A stretch of DNA of 64,000 bases from assembly GCF_047948215.1 (NCBI RefSeq), contig NC_134461.1, positions 126,800,512 through 126,864,511 of the forward strand, in the 5' to 3' direction. Shown here piece after piece: positions 11,509 through 24,186 of the stretch. Origin of the DNA: Lycorma delicatula. Its lineage: Eukaryota > Arthropoda > Insecta > Hemiptera > Fulgoridae. The translations under genes were made by a program, and so were the position numbers. The notes below the pieces were generated by a model. The model saw only the letters and a list, made by a program, of their open reading frames with translations, had not been told where the DNA came from and ran no database searches. How positions within the stretch are numbered: position 1 is the first letter of the stretch; each line of letters opens with the position of its first letter.

Positions 11509-12540
11509 CAAAGGGCACTAGGAAAGTTTTGCAGTCCGATTATATTTTTAATAATTTTTCAAAATAATCTTCACACCACATTATACACTTCTCCATACTT
11601 CGAAACCGGTCTTCAAAGAAACCTTGTAATGTTTCGTTTGAAATCTGGGTATACTCATCGGCCAAACCCTTAGGAGCTCATCATCGCTCGTAAATTGCCT
11701 CCCTTTCAGTTTGTTCTTCACTTGGAGAAACAGCGCGAAGTCGCATGGAGCAAAGTCAGGAGTATAGGGAAGGTGCTCTAACAGTTTTATTCCAGTGCTG
11801 GTCAAATACTCGGAACAAACTGTGGAACGTTATCGTGGTGAAGAAACGCGTGTTCACCGTTAAGTTTGGGTACAGCGTCTTGAGAGCTTTAAAAACTTTA
11901 GGCAGGCATTCCTCTATATATCAGTTCCTTGTAACCTTCTTCTTAGTTTCCAACACAACTCGCTCGAAAGCTTCTTTTATACTAAAAAATACGCTCACCA
12001 TTCTCTTCTTTACTGATGTGGATTTTCAAACACCCCACGGGGCGTCTCCTCATCTTCAAACATCCACACTTTGTTCTGAGCCGTGGTCGGGATTTATAAT
12101 TGTCCAGCCAAATTTCGTCACCTGTCGCAATATTGTTCGCACAGTTAGATTTCTCTCATTTTCAAACTTTTTCAGCATTTCACATCACCGTGAAACATGA
12201 CGTGCCATCTGATCGTCGGTCATGTTATACGGCACCTAAAGGGTACAAAGCTTTCTAACTTGAAGGCGATCTCGCTGAACAGTACGAACACCCGGTGCAT
12301 TAATGACCAGGTACACCTTTATTTAGAGGTAAGTCAAACGCTTGTCAATCTCAACTATTTTTCGTACTGCAGCATTGTTTCCCTTCAGTCAAACCCGAAG
12401 ACGATCGACCTGAACTTAGAGAGTGTCTTTAAAGCTAAAATCTCCTCTTTCAAACTCTCGATGTCATCCAAATACGTGTACGATAAGGAGAATCCTCTCG
12501 AAACAGTCTGTCTTTTGTAATTTAATTCCTTTTTCAGGTT
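11509..12540 (-). pseudogene. Mariner-type transposase, decayed
   Basis: Mariner transposases cut and paste DNA with a DD34D triad. On the minus strand the parts run from right to left. The first catalytic region is near 12110 (GDEIWLDNY-like, broken). A SVDV.EDEETPRG-like block follows near 12040. The second motif is near 11840 (HDNVPQFVPS). The third sits in EHLPYTPDFAPCDFALF near 11740, and the C-terminus ends around 11581. Frames change repeatedly. The left end, caaagggcactaggaaag, starts right after a TA at 11507-11508, as expected for a mariner terminal repeat. I could not find its inverted partner on the right, so the 5' end is lost or diverged. The plus-strand open frames at 11745-12520 are antisense shadows. 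Confidence 0.75.
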
Positions 12541-12599
12541 TTTATAACGCCTGAATACTTTAATTGGTATTTTTCAGTATTATTCTGATAACCGTGAAG

Positions 12600-12750
12600 G
12601 TAACGAACGCTGCAGGGGTTCTGGGTATCGAAAACTGCAACGGGAATGGCGAACGAAGAGAGCTCTGTGGCCCTGTGGTCGGCCGCGTGCTAGCCAGCAC
12701 CGACCTGCCACGGTGGTCCAGGCAGCTCCGTTCCGACCGGCTAGTGTATA
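12600..12750. other. GC-rich island, unclassified
   Basis: About 130 bp of markedly high GC in AT-rich surroundings, open in more than one frame on both strands, ending at a TA microsatellite (about 12748-12762). It could be a transposon fragment or a host exon; I cannot tell. The open frames here should not be taken as genes. Confidence 0.4.
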
Positions 12751-12948
12751 TATATATATATAGTACAAATTAAAATCAACTCGCTTGAATAAAAAAAAAT
12801 TATTTATATCTCATTTACTGTATGGGGTGAAAACATGTTTTCTTTTTTACATTAAATTGCTTTATAGTTTCACTAGCCAAAAGGAGTAAATAATTCCTAA
12901 TTTCTAATTTATATTTTTAACTATAGTAAAGTTTATTGTTTATATTTT

Positions 12949-13202
12949 TATAATTTAAGTGATGCTTTTATAGTATAATTTATAGAAAATCAGAATCTTT
13001 GTCCGATAGAATTTCCATTGTAATCATATTTCGATTAATATGAAATCAATTTATAAAAAAAAATAATTTTATAAAATTTAAAATATAACTTATATTGCGT
13101 ATTATACGAGTATTAGTCATGTTTTGCATATTATACGAGTTATTAGTCATTTCTTAATGTATTCCGAGTAAAATAACCTTGTCGGTGGATATATCATTGT
13201 AG
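12949..13202 (+). repeat. Direct repeat pair G, copy G1
   Basis: Aligns with 14387-14607. Shared landmarks are ataatttaagtga, attaatatgaaat, ataattttataaaat, ttatattgcgtattata, cttaatgtattc and aaataacctt followed by g.c.gtggatat. An internal block (attatacgag..attagtcat) is doubled in this copy near 13100-13150. No coding content. Confidence 0.65.
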
Positions 13203-14386
13203 AAAGAGAAAGAAAATGTATAGTTTAAAAGATTTCATTGTATACGTAGTGGATGAAGAAGTAAAATTTAATAAAAATATTCTCTTTTATATATAAAATA
13301 TAAATTTTTGTAATTTAGAATAAATTAAAATTTCTTTTAAGATGAAATCGTAACGACTAAAAGAAAACCGACGTAAATTTTCTGTAACCCTAATTATAAA
13401 TCCTCTTTTAATTAATTAGAGTTAACATTTATGACAGAAACGACTAATTAATTTTACAAGGTGTCTATATATATATATATATATGGAAAAAGTACTTAAT
13501 CATTTTTGACGTAATATATATAATGTATTATTATGTGCGGATCAGAATAAAAAAACTATTTATTTATTAGTAATACGATGTTCATATTTAGAAAATAATA
13601 CAAAACCGTTGTGTTTATATATCCGTTTGTCCTGTTGACATGTTGTAAGACATAACTTGTTATGAATATATCTTAATACTCCCCAATTAATGTTTTATTG
13701 AGAGTAAATTAAAGTCTGGGAAACGTGTAATGTCCGAATTACACAACATGGACGAATACTTGTATTATCAAGTCGTTCGGTAGAATGACGCCGGGGAAAG
13801 TTTGTCCACATCGAAAGACTTATTTACCCTGACCAACTCGAAAATCGACATCTCAGAATTTTTTAAATTATTTAAAATATAAAAAAAAAAATAATTTGAT
13901 GTAATAAAGCTACATATCATCGCATAAATAGATGTTCTTAATGAATATAGGTTTTTTACATAAATATGTGATAATCTTCGTAGTTTCACGTAATTTGTGT
14001 TGTTAAGTGTATATATAAAAAATTGTTTGTCCAATTATTTCTCGATGATTTCGTGTTTGTTTTATATTAAACAAGTTCTATCATTTAGTTACAATATTAG
14101 TAGAACAGGAAGAAAATTTTTTACGGTGTATATTTTTGTGTTTGAGAAAATGAAGTAGGAAAATATATGACAATTATTATCTCGCCTTTCATACGTATCT
14201 GTATGATACGTATCATACATTCGGACAATGTCTTTTTGAGGAACTATAAATAAATAAATTGTTGAATTTTGGTTTTCGATTTTTGATGTTTTCAAATGAC
14301 GCAAAACTCTCGCCGAAACCTTAACCATTTTATTGTTTGGGAGTTTTGATTATTATTAAGTTTGCTTCATTTACTAGCATTGCTGT
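13203..14386. other. AT-rich DNA between the two G repeats
   Basis: Contains a TA microsatellite (about 13465-13484) and a perfect 20-bp palindrome at 14200-14219 (tgtatgatac followed by its complement). The short open frames at 13768-14034 and 14089-14328 resemble nothing I know. Confidence 0.5.
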
Positions 14387-14607
14387 TATAATTTAAGTGA
14401 TTTTTTTTATATAATTTATTTAAAATCAAAATATTTTTCCGATAAGATTTCTTTTGTAATTATATTTCAATTAATATGAAATAATTTTTTTTTTTTAAAT
14501 AATTTTATAAAATTAAAAATAATAATAATTATATTGCGTATTATATTAGTCATGTCTTAATGTATTCTCTTATGAAATAACCTTGGCAGTGGATATTTCC
14601 TTGTAAC
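14387..14607 (+). repeat. Direct repeat pair G, copy G2
   Basis: Second copy of G, about 1.44 kb downstream of G1 in the same orientation. It is diverged and lacks the internal duplication seen in G1. A paired duplication or two insertions of one element could explain it. Confidence 0.65.
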
Positions 14608-15900
14608 AATACTAAATGTTATATCTTTTTCGATTGGCATTTCATTTACCTTGATATATCTCCGTATCATTGTAATTAGTATTTAAAAATTCAACCGAAG
14701 CCATCTGTCTTAATCCATTCTCTATTGTACTGCAGTGAATTGTTGGATGTGACGTGAATAGATATTTATATACCGAATGAATGAGTACTAGTACATTTAT
14801 GTTTATCTTTTTAATTTATTAATGTAATGACCCTTATCTAATGTATTAATATCTTATATATATTATAAAATAAAATAAAAAACAGAACTTATGTATCCTT
14901 TGTATAAATTTTCTACAGTATAAGATTTTATAAAACATGTGTATTCAAGTTGTATCATTCGCACAAAATAACTTAATGAAAAAAAAATTTGTTTGTTTTT
15001 TTCCGTGTATTATATTAATTATTCTTTCTTTTAATATTAAAGTAGTATATGATTAAGTTATGACATCCGCGTTTTCGTTAAAGCTGTATAAAAAAATATT
15101 GCATTAGAAGTATCCATTTGGTTTAAACTTTATTACGATCAGTATATATCTTTAATCCAATTTATATTCATTAAACGTAGAGTGATTTTTAAATGTAATT
15201 TTTGTTTTAAAAATGCATTAAAAGTTATTTGAAATTAAAAGTTAATCGTAATATGTAAAAAAAATATAACATTTTAGAATAAAACAGAAAATTATTTTGA
15301 TATTTCTCTATTTCCTTTTAAATTTCAAATAATATTAACTAAATACTAATTTAGGCAAAGTAACAAAATACCAAAGCGACAGCTGAATATTTAACTCTTG
15401 GACTTATGCCTTTTGAGAAGAAATACAACATTTTAGCCAAAAAAACAAAATAAAAAGTATTTTTAGTTCTGTATTTTTTTTTTTTTTTTTAATGATAAGA
15501 TAATTCTGTAAAATATAAAAATAAATCAAATATTCTGGTTTTTAATCCCGGTTGCCAAATATTTTTAATATCAGGTTAAATTTGCATATTTCCAAAAAAA
15601 TAAGATTAGTTCTATTTTAGAATTAATTATTAATTTGTATTATTTTAGAGAACATTTATTAGTATATATATATATACATATATATATAACATTTTTATTT
15701 AATCTATTTATTTATTCAAAGGTTTCTAGCCAAACGTTTCGAGTTTAGTTTGTATTTTAAACGTTTTTCTTATATCTATATAAAACAATATTTTATATAG
15801 ATAAATATTTAGATAAACATTTTTTTTAATCATTTTTATTTATAGCCGTTTCATTAATTAAAATCGTTAGCGACTTGTCAATTATGTAACTGTATCGGTA
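14608..15900. other. AT-rich intergenic DNA
   Basis: No gene or recognised repeat seen; TA-rich run near 15662-15690. Confidence 0.55.
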
Positions 15901-16110
15901 ACATGTAGTCTTCAAGAAACACAAGCCGACCCTTCAATTAACATGCGGTTAATTGAAACCCAACCGCTGAAGAACACCGATATCCACGATCTAGTATTCA
16001 AATCTGAATAAAAGCAACCACCTTTATTAGAATTTGAACCTGAGAACTCTCGACTTCGATATCAGCTGATTTACGACGACGAGTTTATCAGTAGACCGAC
16101 CCGGTAGGTA
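15901..16110 (-). mobile_element. SINE-1 copy (tRNA-derived), diverged
   Basis: Minus-strand copy of the SINE family seen best at 56848-57951. The tRNA-like head is at the right end: a degraded 'cccaccgggt' start near 16106, 'atcagctgat' near 16060, and a B-box relative in aatttgaacct near 16030. The body follows leftwards through 'gatcgtgga', 'tggttgggtttcaattaacc' type sequence. The left end is diverged. Confidence 0.75.
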
Positions 16111-16299
16111 TATTATATATACAGTACATATAAAAGGAAACTTTTAACAAAGAATAATTAGAACATACATAAATAAAAGTTATACAAAAAATGAAGTGTG
16201 ACGAATCGCAACCGATGAACCGTTTACAAAAATATTATAGAACCGATTTTTGGTCTGATGAAAAAACGAAGGTTATCTCGCTCTTTCCTCATCATAAGA

Positions 16300-16560
16300 A
16301 TGCCAGAAAATTGATTACAAAAACAACTTATGATTAGAAGCCTGATCTTGAAAAACGGTGGGAAATTCATAACAGAAATAAAGAAAAATCTAGAAGAGAT
16401 CGGACCAAAAACTGAAGATGCAAATGATAAACCAAAAAAATTCTAAAAACAGAATATTTTTCTACAGACAAAACAACCCGAAATATAAGGGTTTCGGATT
16501 AATTAATAAAAATCAGATCCGATAACCTAATACAGAAGAGGCAAATACAGAAGACTACGC
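16300..16560 (+). pseudogene. Possible LINE-2 C-terminal remnant
   Basis: A plus-strand frame near 16345-16440 reads LKNGGKFITEIKKNLEEIGP, similar in pattern to 'W..EIREDMKELGI' in the copy at 50798-51575. It is short and broken, and the family placement rests on one weak block. Confidence 0.35.
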
Positions 16561-16574
16561 CAAATAAAAAAAGG

Positions 16575-16635
16575 ATTTTATATACATATGTATATACGTA
16601 TGTACATACATACACATATGTATGTATGTATAAAT
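16575..16635. repeat. Tetranucleotide microsatellite with palindromic arrangement
   Basis: Alternating atac/gtat units make this block nearly self-complementary. It explains the low-complexity open frame called over it on the minus strand. Confidence 0.7.
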
Positions 16636-16639
16636 TCTT

Positions 16640-18429
16640 ACTAAAATTACTATTAATTGGGAAATGACAGATAACTGAAAAAGGGTCAACGTTACTGAGA
16701 AAATTAAGAAAAGATTAGTTATTAGGGTATATTTTAAAAGTATTATCAATGTGTCATAGGACTTATAAATTATGTGATTTTAAGATTTAAAATTAATCAA
16801 AAATGGGATAGTTTTTTTCAGATTTTATTCACTTTTTTGAATTCAAGTTTGGGTAGTGAAATAAGATTATGAACGATAACAAAAACGTGATAGAGGGTTA
16901 ATTTAAGATTATCATCAAAATTTTATCGTTAAATTGAAGTAAATTAATAAGCTTCTAACTCATAGGCCAAGATATAGCGCGAATAGTTTTTTCCCAGTAT
17001 TTAATTTTTAAAGAACCCTTTCTTAAATGCCTCGTACTTAATTTTCATAATTCAGCTACTTATTTGTAAATGAAACGTTAAATTAAAATTGTTTTATTGT
17101 TCTGTATTACACATCTTATGAAGTCGTTACAGTTAGAAATTTTTTTTCACGCTTCAAAAACGGCCTATAGTAGCGCATTCTTGGAACAACTTTTATAACG
17201 TGACCTATAACATGCAATGTACGGTACTCTTCTAATAAAATTAATTTTATTCAATACATAAACAAGATTGTACAACAACAAATTTATTTTAACTCCTACA
17301 CACAAACAGACGTAGGTGTTGTGTAATATGTAAAGGATAAGTTTATTACAAACACATGGCGATGGTTTTACGTTCGGACACGTGCGAATGCGAATGCGAA
17401 TTCACACCTGGTACCATTCTGTGTAAGAATTATTTTCTGTTTAATACCGTATAACGGCACATCTTATAAATGTTTCAAAAAACTTATAGGTTACGTTCGA
17501 CTAAGTTATATACACATTTCACGTTTGTTAGCGTGTATTTGTTATAAAGTCGAACACTCGTTACATATTTTCTCTTATATATTGGCTTGCAGTTTTGCTG
17601 ACGGGTGCAGATAAACGGTTCTTATTGTCATGTATTATTCGTTTAACAGTATTTAGCAGACTATAAAACTGAATTTCTATTTTTCAAATTGTAGAGTTTT
17701 TTCCGTACATATCTATTTTCTACGTATTATAATATATTTCTCGATATGATGATTAAAAAGTTATTTATTTACTATTAAGTTTAATAGGGAATTCTTTCAT
17801 TCTAAAAAACATGAATGTATGACGTAATAATAACATTAATCGATTGAAAAAAAAAATTTATTACGCGCTTTGTTTATAGTTTTATTTTTTAAAAATCTGA
17901 TGTGGACACCAACATGAATTCCTTGTACGCGTATTAAATTACATACACACATTTTTTGCTTCGCTTCATTTAAACTTATTTCATTTCAAAGTGAGATACG
18001 ATCCTCCAATTCTTTAATAAAGTGGACAGTTACACAGTTGGTGAAATATTAGTTTTTTATTAACACCAAATATATATACAATTATTATTTCAACAATCTT
18101 ACATGAAATATTAGAATAGAGTAAAATTGCCTTTATTACTCGTATTACTAGATCAGTATTATTCGTATCTTTGTGAATCGCTGATTAATAAAAGTTTTAG
18201 ATTTCTGGTGTGTTGTATAAATAAAAGTCAATTAAACTGATAAAAAAAAATTTTTTTTTTAATGTTTCTTTAAGTGTGATACCATTTCTTGAATTACATT
18301 TTTGCGTACATTACAGACTGTAAATACAATTTTTCTATTAACCTTAGTTTTAAATAAATTACGCTTCAAAAAAAAATTAAGGGAAAATATAGTTAAAATC
18401 TGTAAAGTTTATAATTCTGCATGGCCATA
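16640..18429. other. AT-rich intergenic DNA with a short family A piece
   Basis: Positions 17893-17960 match the start of family A (atctgatgtggacacc, then ccttgtacgcgtatta). At 17383-17401 there is a short tandem of gcgaat. No gene seen. Confidence 0.6.
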
Positions 18430-19975
18430 CCTGTGTTAGAATGATTTCGCTAATGCTTTTCTTTTATAAATAGCCTCGGGCACATCCCTAAATAATTTGC
18501 AATAGTAATTTATTTTTTCAAGAACGTCTTTCATCACATCGTCTGTCTCTTTCAAATTAATACCATAAGCGATTAGTATCGAAGGATATTGTAGAGAAAT
18601 TGAAAGCGAGAAACAGCATTATACATAAGCTCTGTGGAACAACGTGAGAAGCATCGTCTTCCACTTTGCGTACATCGGCTCTGAACCTAGTCTTCTCAGC
18701 TGCTGAATATTGTGCGCTAGTGTGGCTTAACAGCTTTTATATTCGTAGAATTGATACTCAAATTAATAACACTATGATAATGATTGCCGGGGTTATCAGG
18801 TCTACTCCTGTGGAATGGCTCCCGGTATTGAGCCGCATACCACCCCCAAACCTGCGCCGTATGAACGCTTTTGTAAGAGAGTACAAGAAGATTACGGACG
18901 ATCGAAACCTACCGATACATGAGGACATTGAGGATGCCAATCGTAGTCGTCTTCGATCTAGAAAGCCACCTGTCAAAACAGAAATTGCTGCCACAGAGGA
19001 AGGATTTAACCTAACTGTCGTCTGGCGTCAAGAATGGACCACAAAGCCGAATAACTAAATCCCATGTATTACTCAAAGGCCGCCGAGTTTTGACTTGCCA
19101 CATGGTCAGTGCTAAACAGAATACGAACTCAGTACGGTAAGTGTGCCTATTTCCTGAATAATGGGGTAAAACACCGACGCTCCTTTGTGAGTGTGGTGAA
19201 AATCAAACTTTTAGACACATCACGGAAGTTTGCACTAGACAGATTATGAAGGGAATCCTGAAGATTTCCTGATGGCAACTTCAGAATCAGTAGCATATAT
19301 TAGTTTGTTAAATCTTTGTTTGTAATTTTGACTGTAATTGGTGTTGTGTTTTGGTGTCATATGCTAAATAAATAAATAAATCAAAGGATATTTGTTACCG
19401 TTGTGTAGTAGAACCACTTTTAAACTGTACTTGGACGAGTCTACGAAAAGCCGCCAATCCTCAGGCTTATGAACTTGTCCTAAGTGCAACGTAAGCTCAT
19501 CAATATTTGTGTAATAAACCAAATTATTTTCATCAATGAAGTACTGAGAAAGTTTTTTTTGTCGGCTTCGAAAGCCCGAAATTTTTGTATTTTTTTAAAA
19601 TAAATTCCAACCTTGCAGCCTTGATCCTAACTGATCGGCTTGATTTTTTTTTATAAATTTAAATCCCTAACCAAGTCATTTAATTCATTTCATGATAAAA
19701 GATATGGCTTATTGGAAGATAATTCAAAATCAGTGTTGTCTTCTTCAATACTGCCCGATTCTTCATCGCTGCTTTCGAAACATACATTCACTGGTGGCTC
19801 AGGAACTGGAATAATTTCACTGTGAGTTACATGCCTGATTGCAGATTGCAACGAAAGATATTTTACAGTATGTTTAGATTTTTTTAGAAATTCCAGACAC
19901 TTGTTAAACAAAAGTAACAATCGATTACATGATCCTTTGGTTCACGCCAAAGCATAGCATAATATGTGACTATGA
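18430..19975 (-). pseudogene. Decayed multicopy protein gene of unknown function, split by a LINE
   Basis: Read on the minus strand from about 19970, frames give MLWREPKDHVIDCYFCLTS, an acidic region (PVNVCFESSDEESGSIEEDN), then NELNDLVRDLNL, SRLQGWN-like and QKKLSQYFIDENNLVYY. Near the insertion point comes KPEDWRLFVDSSKYSLKVV and then LLHNGNKYP. Sequence on the far side of the inserted LINE (18590 down to about 18430) continues in register as PSILIAYGINLKETDDVMKD. From memory, these motifs belong to a widespread, multicopy arthropod and cnidarian family annotated only as uncharacterized; I do not know its function or whether it is itself mobile. Several frameshifts and stops show this copy is dead. 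Confidence 0.7.
18591..19383 (+). mobile_element. Jockey-like LINE, 5'-truncated insertion
   Basis: The insert is flanked by a 9-bp target-site duplication, aaggatatt (18582-18590 and 19384-19392), and ends in a taaataaataaat tail. It encodes the C-terminal end of a Jockey-type reverse transcriptase polyprotein. The blocks are KLKARNSIIHKLCGTT, a stop where tryptophan is usual, LRTSALNLVFSAAEYCALVW, NNTMIMIAGVIRSTPVEWLP, and a later cysteine/histidine-rich part needing frame shifts (CECGENQTFRHI). Only the last fifth or so of a full element is present, typical of truncated target-primed reverse transcription. The longest frame is 18666-19058. Confidence 0.85.
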
Positions 19976-21381
19976 TATGATTTAATTCTTTGTCTATGTA
20001 TGTTTATTTATAGCTTACAAATTATGGTAATAAAGTTAAATAACAAAAAATGAGCTAAAAAATACAATATAACAACTTAAAATGCTAACTATACGTTGAA
20101 AAAATCCTTTAATATTTAATTTTTTTTTCAAAAATTATGGGTGATAGAAAGATTCTGAGTTCATATTCGATTTTAGCACCAAAAAACAGATTAAAATCAT
20201 GTACCGTATGTTAGGAAACAAAAAAATATGTGTATCAGTGTAATTAAAACTATTCTGTTTAGTGAACTCCTGTACACTGGTGGCAAATGTTAATTTCGCC
20301 CTTACGGTGTAAAATATTCCGTTTTTATTACTGGATTATTTGAAACAAATTTTATTTAACCATATCAAATGTAATGTTTACCTATACTCATTGGATGATA
20401 TTCCTGTTGTTATTAATGATTATTAGAAATTAAAGGATGTATCTTTTTATACATTTCAAGATCGAAATTAAGGAGGAAGGTACACGATTTTATCAAAATT
20501 GCATAATCATAAAAGTTAATTTTTTTTAAGTCTGTGGTTTTTACTGTGCAACATCGACTAATATTTACAATGATAAAGATTTACCATTGTTACAAAAAAA
20601 AAATTTTTTTGCCAACTTATATTTATACTTATTTTCCTTTTCTGTTAAAGAAAACTGTATATAAAAAAAAGAAAATAATCAGCAGTATAAGAATATAACA
20701 CCAGTCATTTTTTCTTATTGTCAAACTTCATCAGAGAATTAATGTTATTATTATCTATGGAATAAAGTTCGTAGGGTAAATCAAATTATAAAATAATGCT
20801 GAAGTATTTTTTTTTAAATAACAGTTTTAAATAGAAATTATTCCCGTCTAGCATAAAGTAAAATTTTTACAATAAAAATAAAATATTCTTAAAATAAATG
20901 TTTTCATTGTATTCTATTGATATGCAAACCAAATTTTTTTCTGATATCATACTTGTTCAAAATTTTCCTGCATTTTTTAAAAATGTTTAAAACAGGTTTA
21001 TAAAATAAATTAAAAAATTATACTGATATTTTATTTTTCATAATTAGGTTCAGTACCAGTGAAAAGAAACAAAAATATGTAGCGTTTCAAATGAAATGTT
21101 ATTAGTTAATAATATATAATGATGACATAATTAGTTAAGTCCCAGTCAAATCAGTTGAAATCATCTGTACTTAGTGTTTAATTTTATAAAATATATTTTC
21201 TTGTTCAGACTTAAATATAAAAGATTCTGTTACTCGTATTTTTTTTCATATAACTATTCCGCATGGCGAAAATTTAATTTCATTAATACCTTAATTGTAT
21301 TCATGATCTTTTTAAAAATTGAAGTAATTTTGTTAAAAATTTATATAATATTTTGTGTTTTTATATTATTGTACATTAAAG
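19976..21381. other. AT-rich intergenic or intronic DNA
   Basis: No coding or repeat signal that I recognise. Confidence 0.5.
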
Positions 21382-21446
21382 GAGTAGGTGGTCGGTTAAC
21401 GACCGACCTGGTGACCGTTCCGACACCCAACGGCGGAAGAAATGTG
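21382..21446 (+). other. Candidate host exon
   Basis: A 65-bp GC-rich stretch sits in AT-rich DNA. It is preceded by a T/A-rich tract ending in 'attaaag' (AG at 21380-21381) and followed by gtg^GTAAGC, a good 5' splice site. The open frame across it reads GVGGRLTTDLVTVPTPNGGR, with G or C at most third positions. I do not recognise the protein. Chance or an old transposon piece remain possible. Confidence 0.35.
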
Positions 21447-23744
21447 GTAAGCAGTTATTAGATGATGTGAAGACGGAGAGGGGGGGTGCTAGGCTGGCAG
21501 TCAATAGTAGTTTAAATTTTATACTGTAGTTGCTATTGCCTCTAGTATGATGACGGTTTACTTCAGTTTAGTTCTGTGCTTATGCAACTAGTGACCTCAA
21601 ACTGGACGTCAGTGTTGCTCTCTTTCTATCTCTGTTATTTCTATCTTTTTTTAAGTTAGGTTAGCTGCTGTTTCTAAAAGCAGCATACTACTTTATTCGC
21701 AAAACCCGTTATTGTTACATCACGCCCACCCTTGTTTCTTCTTGATTATTTCTCTTACACTTGGATAGGACTAGGCTGTTGTTATTAGAATTGACAGTGT
21801 CCGGTCTAAGTGTTCTTTCCTCGTTTTAACATTGCACGCTTGCCGTAAATGTAGTTGTAATTTTTTTATCCAAGCCGTTTCATACGTTCTTTTTTTTCAG
21901 TTACATCTCATCGTAAAAAATTAATTTTCATTTTTTTCTTGTAGATCGTTTACAGTTTTTTTTCTTTTTTATTATAAAAAATATGAATTATTATTTTTTT
22001 TAAATTTTCTTCTTTTGTAATTACATTTAATCCAAATTTTTGTTTGTTCGTAAATAAATAATCTGTTAATGGGAATACTTTAATTAATTGATTTAATTAT
22101 TTATTGTTAAAAACACATTAAACAGTCGATATATTTTTAACTGATATGCATTTTTTTTAATAATTTTCACACACAGTTTTTATTGTAATTTAATACATTA
22201 ATTATATAACCTGCCTGCCCGATTGCGAAAGCTTCCTTTATTAAATTATAAATTAAAAAAATGACTTTTTAAGTGAAATTTTAAAAAGGATTCTTGCACC
22301 GATATTAATGGGTTCCTGATTTTTTAAATTCTACTCATTTCTAATGAAAATTCACATTCGTTTTATTACCCTAAATTGAATTATGTGATTTCTTTGAAGT
22401 TGAAAAAAAAATTAATGGTGTTCAGATCTCCATACGTTTTATGGTGCGGTATTCTCTGTTCTCAATTAGCAGGAATTATGTGTATGTGTGTGCGCGCTAG
22501 TGTCTAGTCTAAATACTTATTACAATCGATGAAAATTAGTTATGTAGTTTTCAAGAGAGAAAAATACTGACTGCATGAAGACATCAGGATCTTTTTTTAT
22601 TCTATTCGAAAAGATCACCTTGGAAACAAAATTTTTAGATTTGAAATCAGCTGACAAGCAGACTCCAATTTACCCGATGATACATTAGTTGGTAAATTTT
22701 AAATATATATATATTTATTTACACAATAATTTCTACAATTATTAATTATAATTAAAAAAAAAATTGTTGTATATTGGTTACCGTATTCATTCGATGAAGG
22801 TTACCAGTTCTATGAAATAACAAAACCTTAAACCGAGAGTTTTTAAATCAGATGGTTTAGTGCTGCTACCTACCGAGTAAAAATGAAGACTGATTGTTAT
22901 TAAAACTGTATTGGGCATTCGATTATTTAAAATGTAATTATAAAATGCTAGAAATAACAATTAAATAATTTCTAAAAAAAGGAAGAAAACTGAAATCCCC
23001 ATTATTATTGAAGTACTTAAAGTAAATTATTTGTTGAATGAAGCTACGATTTGTCACGCTGTTTTTTTTCGTATCGAAGATTACGCGGAACAAAAACCAG
23101 ATAAAAAATTTTTAGAATTACCTCGCCTTTATATTTAATAATAATTAAAATGAAAAACTGTTTGTTTAATTAACGTATTCGTAAAGTGATATGCTATAAT
23201 AAAATCTCATTTCCTTAAATTAACAAAATTAAAAATTGGAAAGATAGCAGTACTATAATTAGATAGTTCAGTACTGCTATCTACAGACTATAAAGGTAAA
23301 TTAACGTTCCTAAAGCAAGAAATAACATTTTTGTGAACTTTTACTAATTTTTATGTAGACATAGAATTTCGTCATCAGATTTATTTTCAACCAAAAGAAT
23401 ACCATGGTAAGATTTAAGGCTGTTTTTTTTTTTTTATTAGTTTAATTATTAATAAACTTATCTACATGCGCTTTTATGGTTACATATATAGTTTTTCATT
23501 ACAATAGGTACTCACGTGTATGTATTTGTATGTGTATTTTTTGAAAAGATAAAAGTTTTTGTTTTGTTTCTCTGATTAGAATTGTATTAATTTTATTTTA
23601 TAGAACTTAGAGCTAAAAACAAGGATACGTTTTTAAAATTAAATATGAATACCGTTCTTCCTCTGTAAAATAATTTATATTCTAGTCAGGAACTTTTTTA
23701 TTTTTGACAGTTTAAAATATAACGCTTTTTTTCTTGATGGATTA
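21447..23744. other. Intergenic or intronic DNA
   Basis: 21447-21860 is less AT-rich than the surroundings but has no recognisable coding frame. The rest is AT-rich, with T tracts and a TA run near 22702-22714. Confidence 0.5.
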
Positions 23745-23906
23745 ATTTACCACTTAATAATTAGCTTAATTAATTTAAGGTTGAAAACTTGTGGATGGGA
23801 TTATGCAAATGGAAATTTTGTAGCTTATGAAAAATGCCTGTCGGGAATTCGAACCCGGGACATCCGAATGAAAGGCCGAAACGCTACCGCTCCGCCACGG
23901 AGATCG
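23745..23906 (-). mobile_element. SINE-2 copy (tRNA-derived)
   Basis: On the minus strand the head reads ccgtggcggagcggtagcg (A-box region) with a B box in gggttcgaattcc. Then comes a body ending in gcataatcccatccacaag. The acceptor ends do not pair, so it is not a working tRNA. The body also occurs without the head at 39040-39128. Confidence 0.75.
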
Positions 23907-24186
23907 GTGCAAGAGTAATGCACTGCAATAGTTTTATAATTATTTTTTGTGTACCTGTAGAATAAAGATTTGAACTTGCGTCAATTATAGTTTTCATTTG
24001 TGTGTAATAAACATTTTATAGTAGAAAATTTCTCTTTGCTGTCAACTGATAACAAACTTATTTTCGTTTGTTACATTTTTAGTTTATGGCACGATTTGTA
24101 AGTTTGCGATTTTATATTCTATTTCCGTTATTTATTTTTTCATTTTCATGCATAAAACCAAGATAAATAAAGTTTTTTTTTAACAA

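Noticed and set aside
11745..12520. Two plus-strand ORFs
   Set aside because: Antisense shadows of the decayed mariner on the minus strand.
21650..21665. Telomeric TTAGG-type repeat (taagttaggttag)
   Set aside because: Fewer than three units and surrounded by unrelated sequence.
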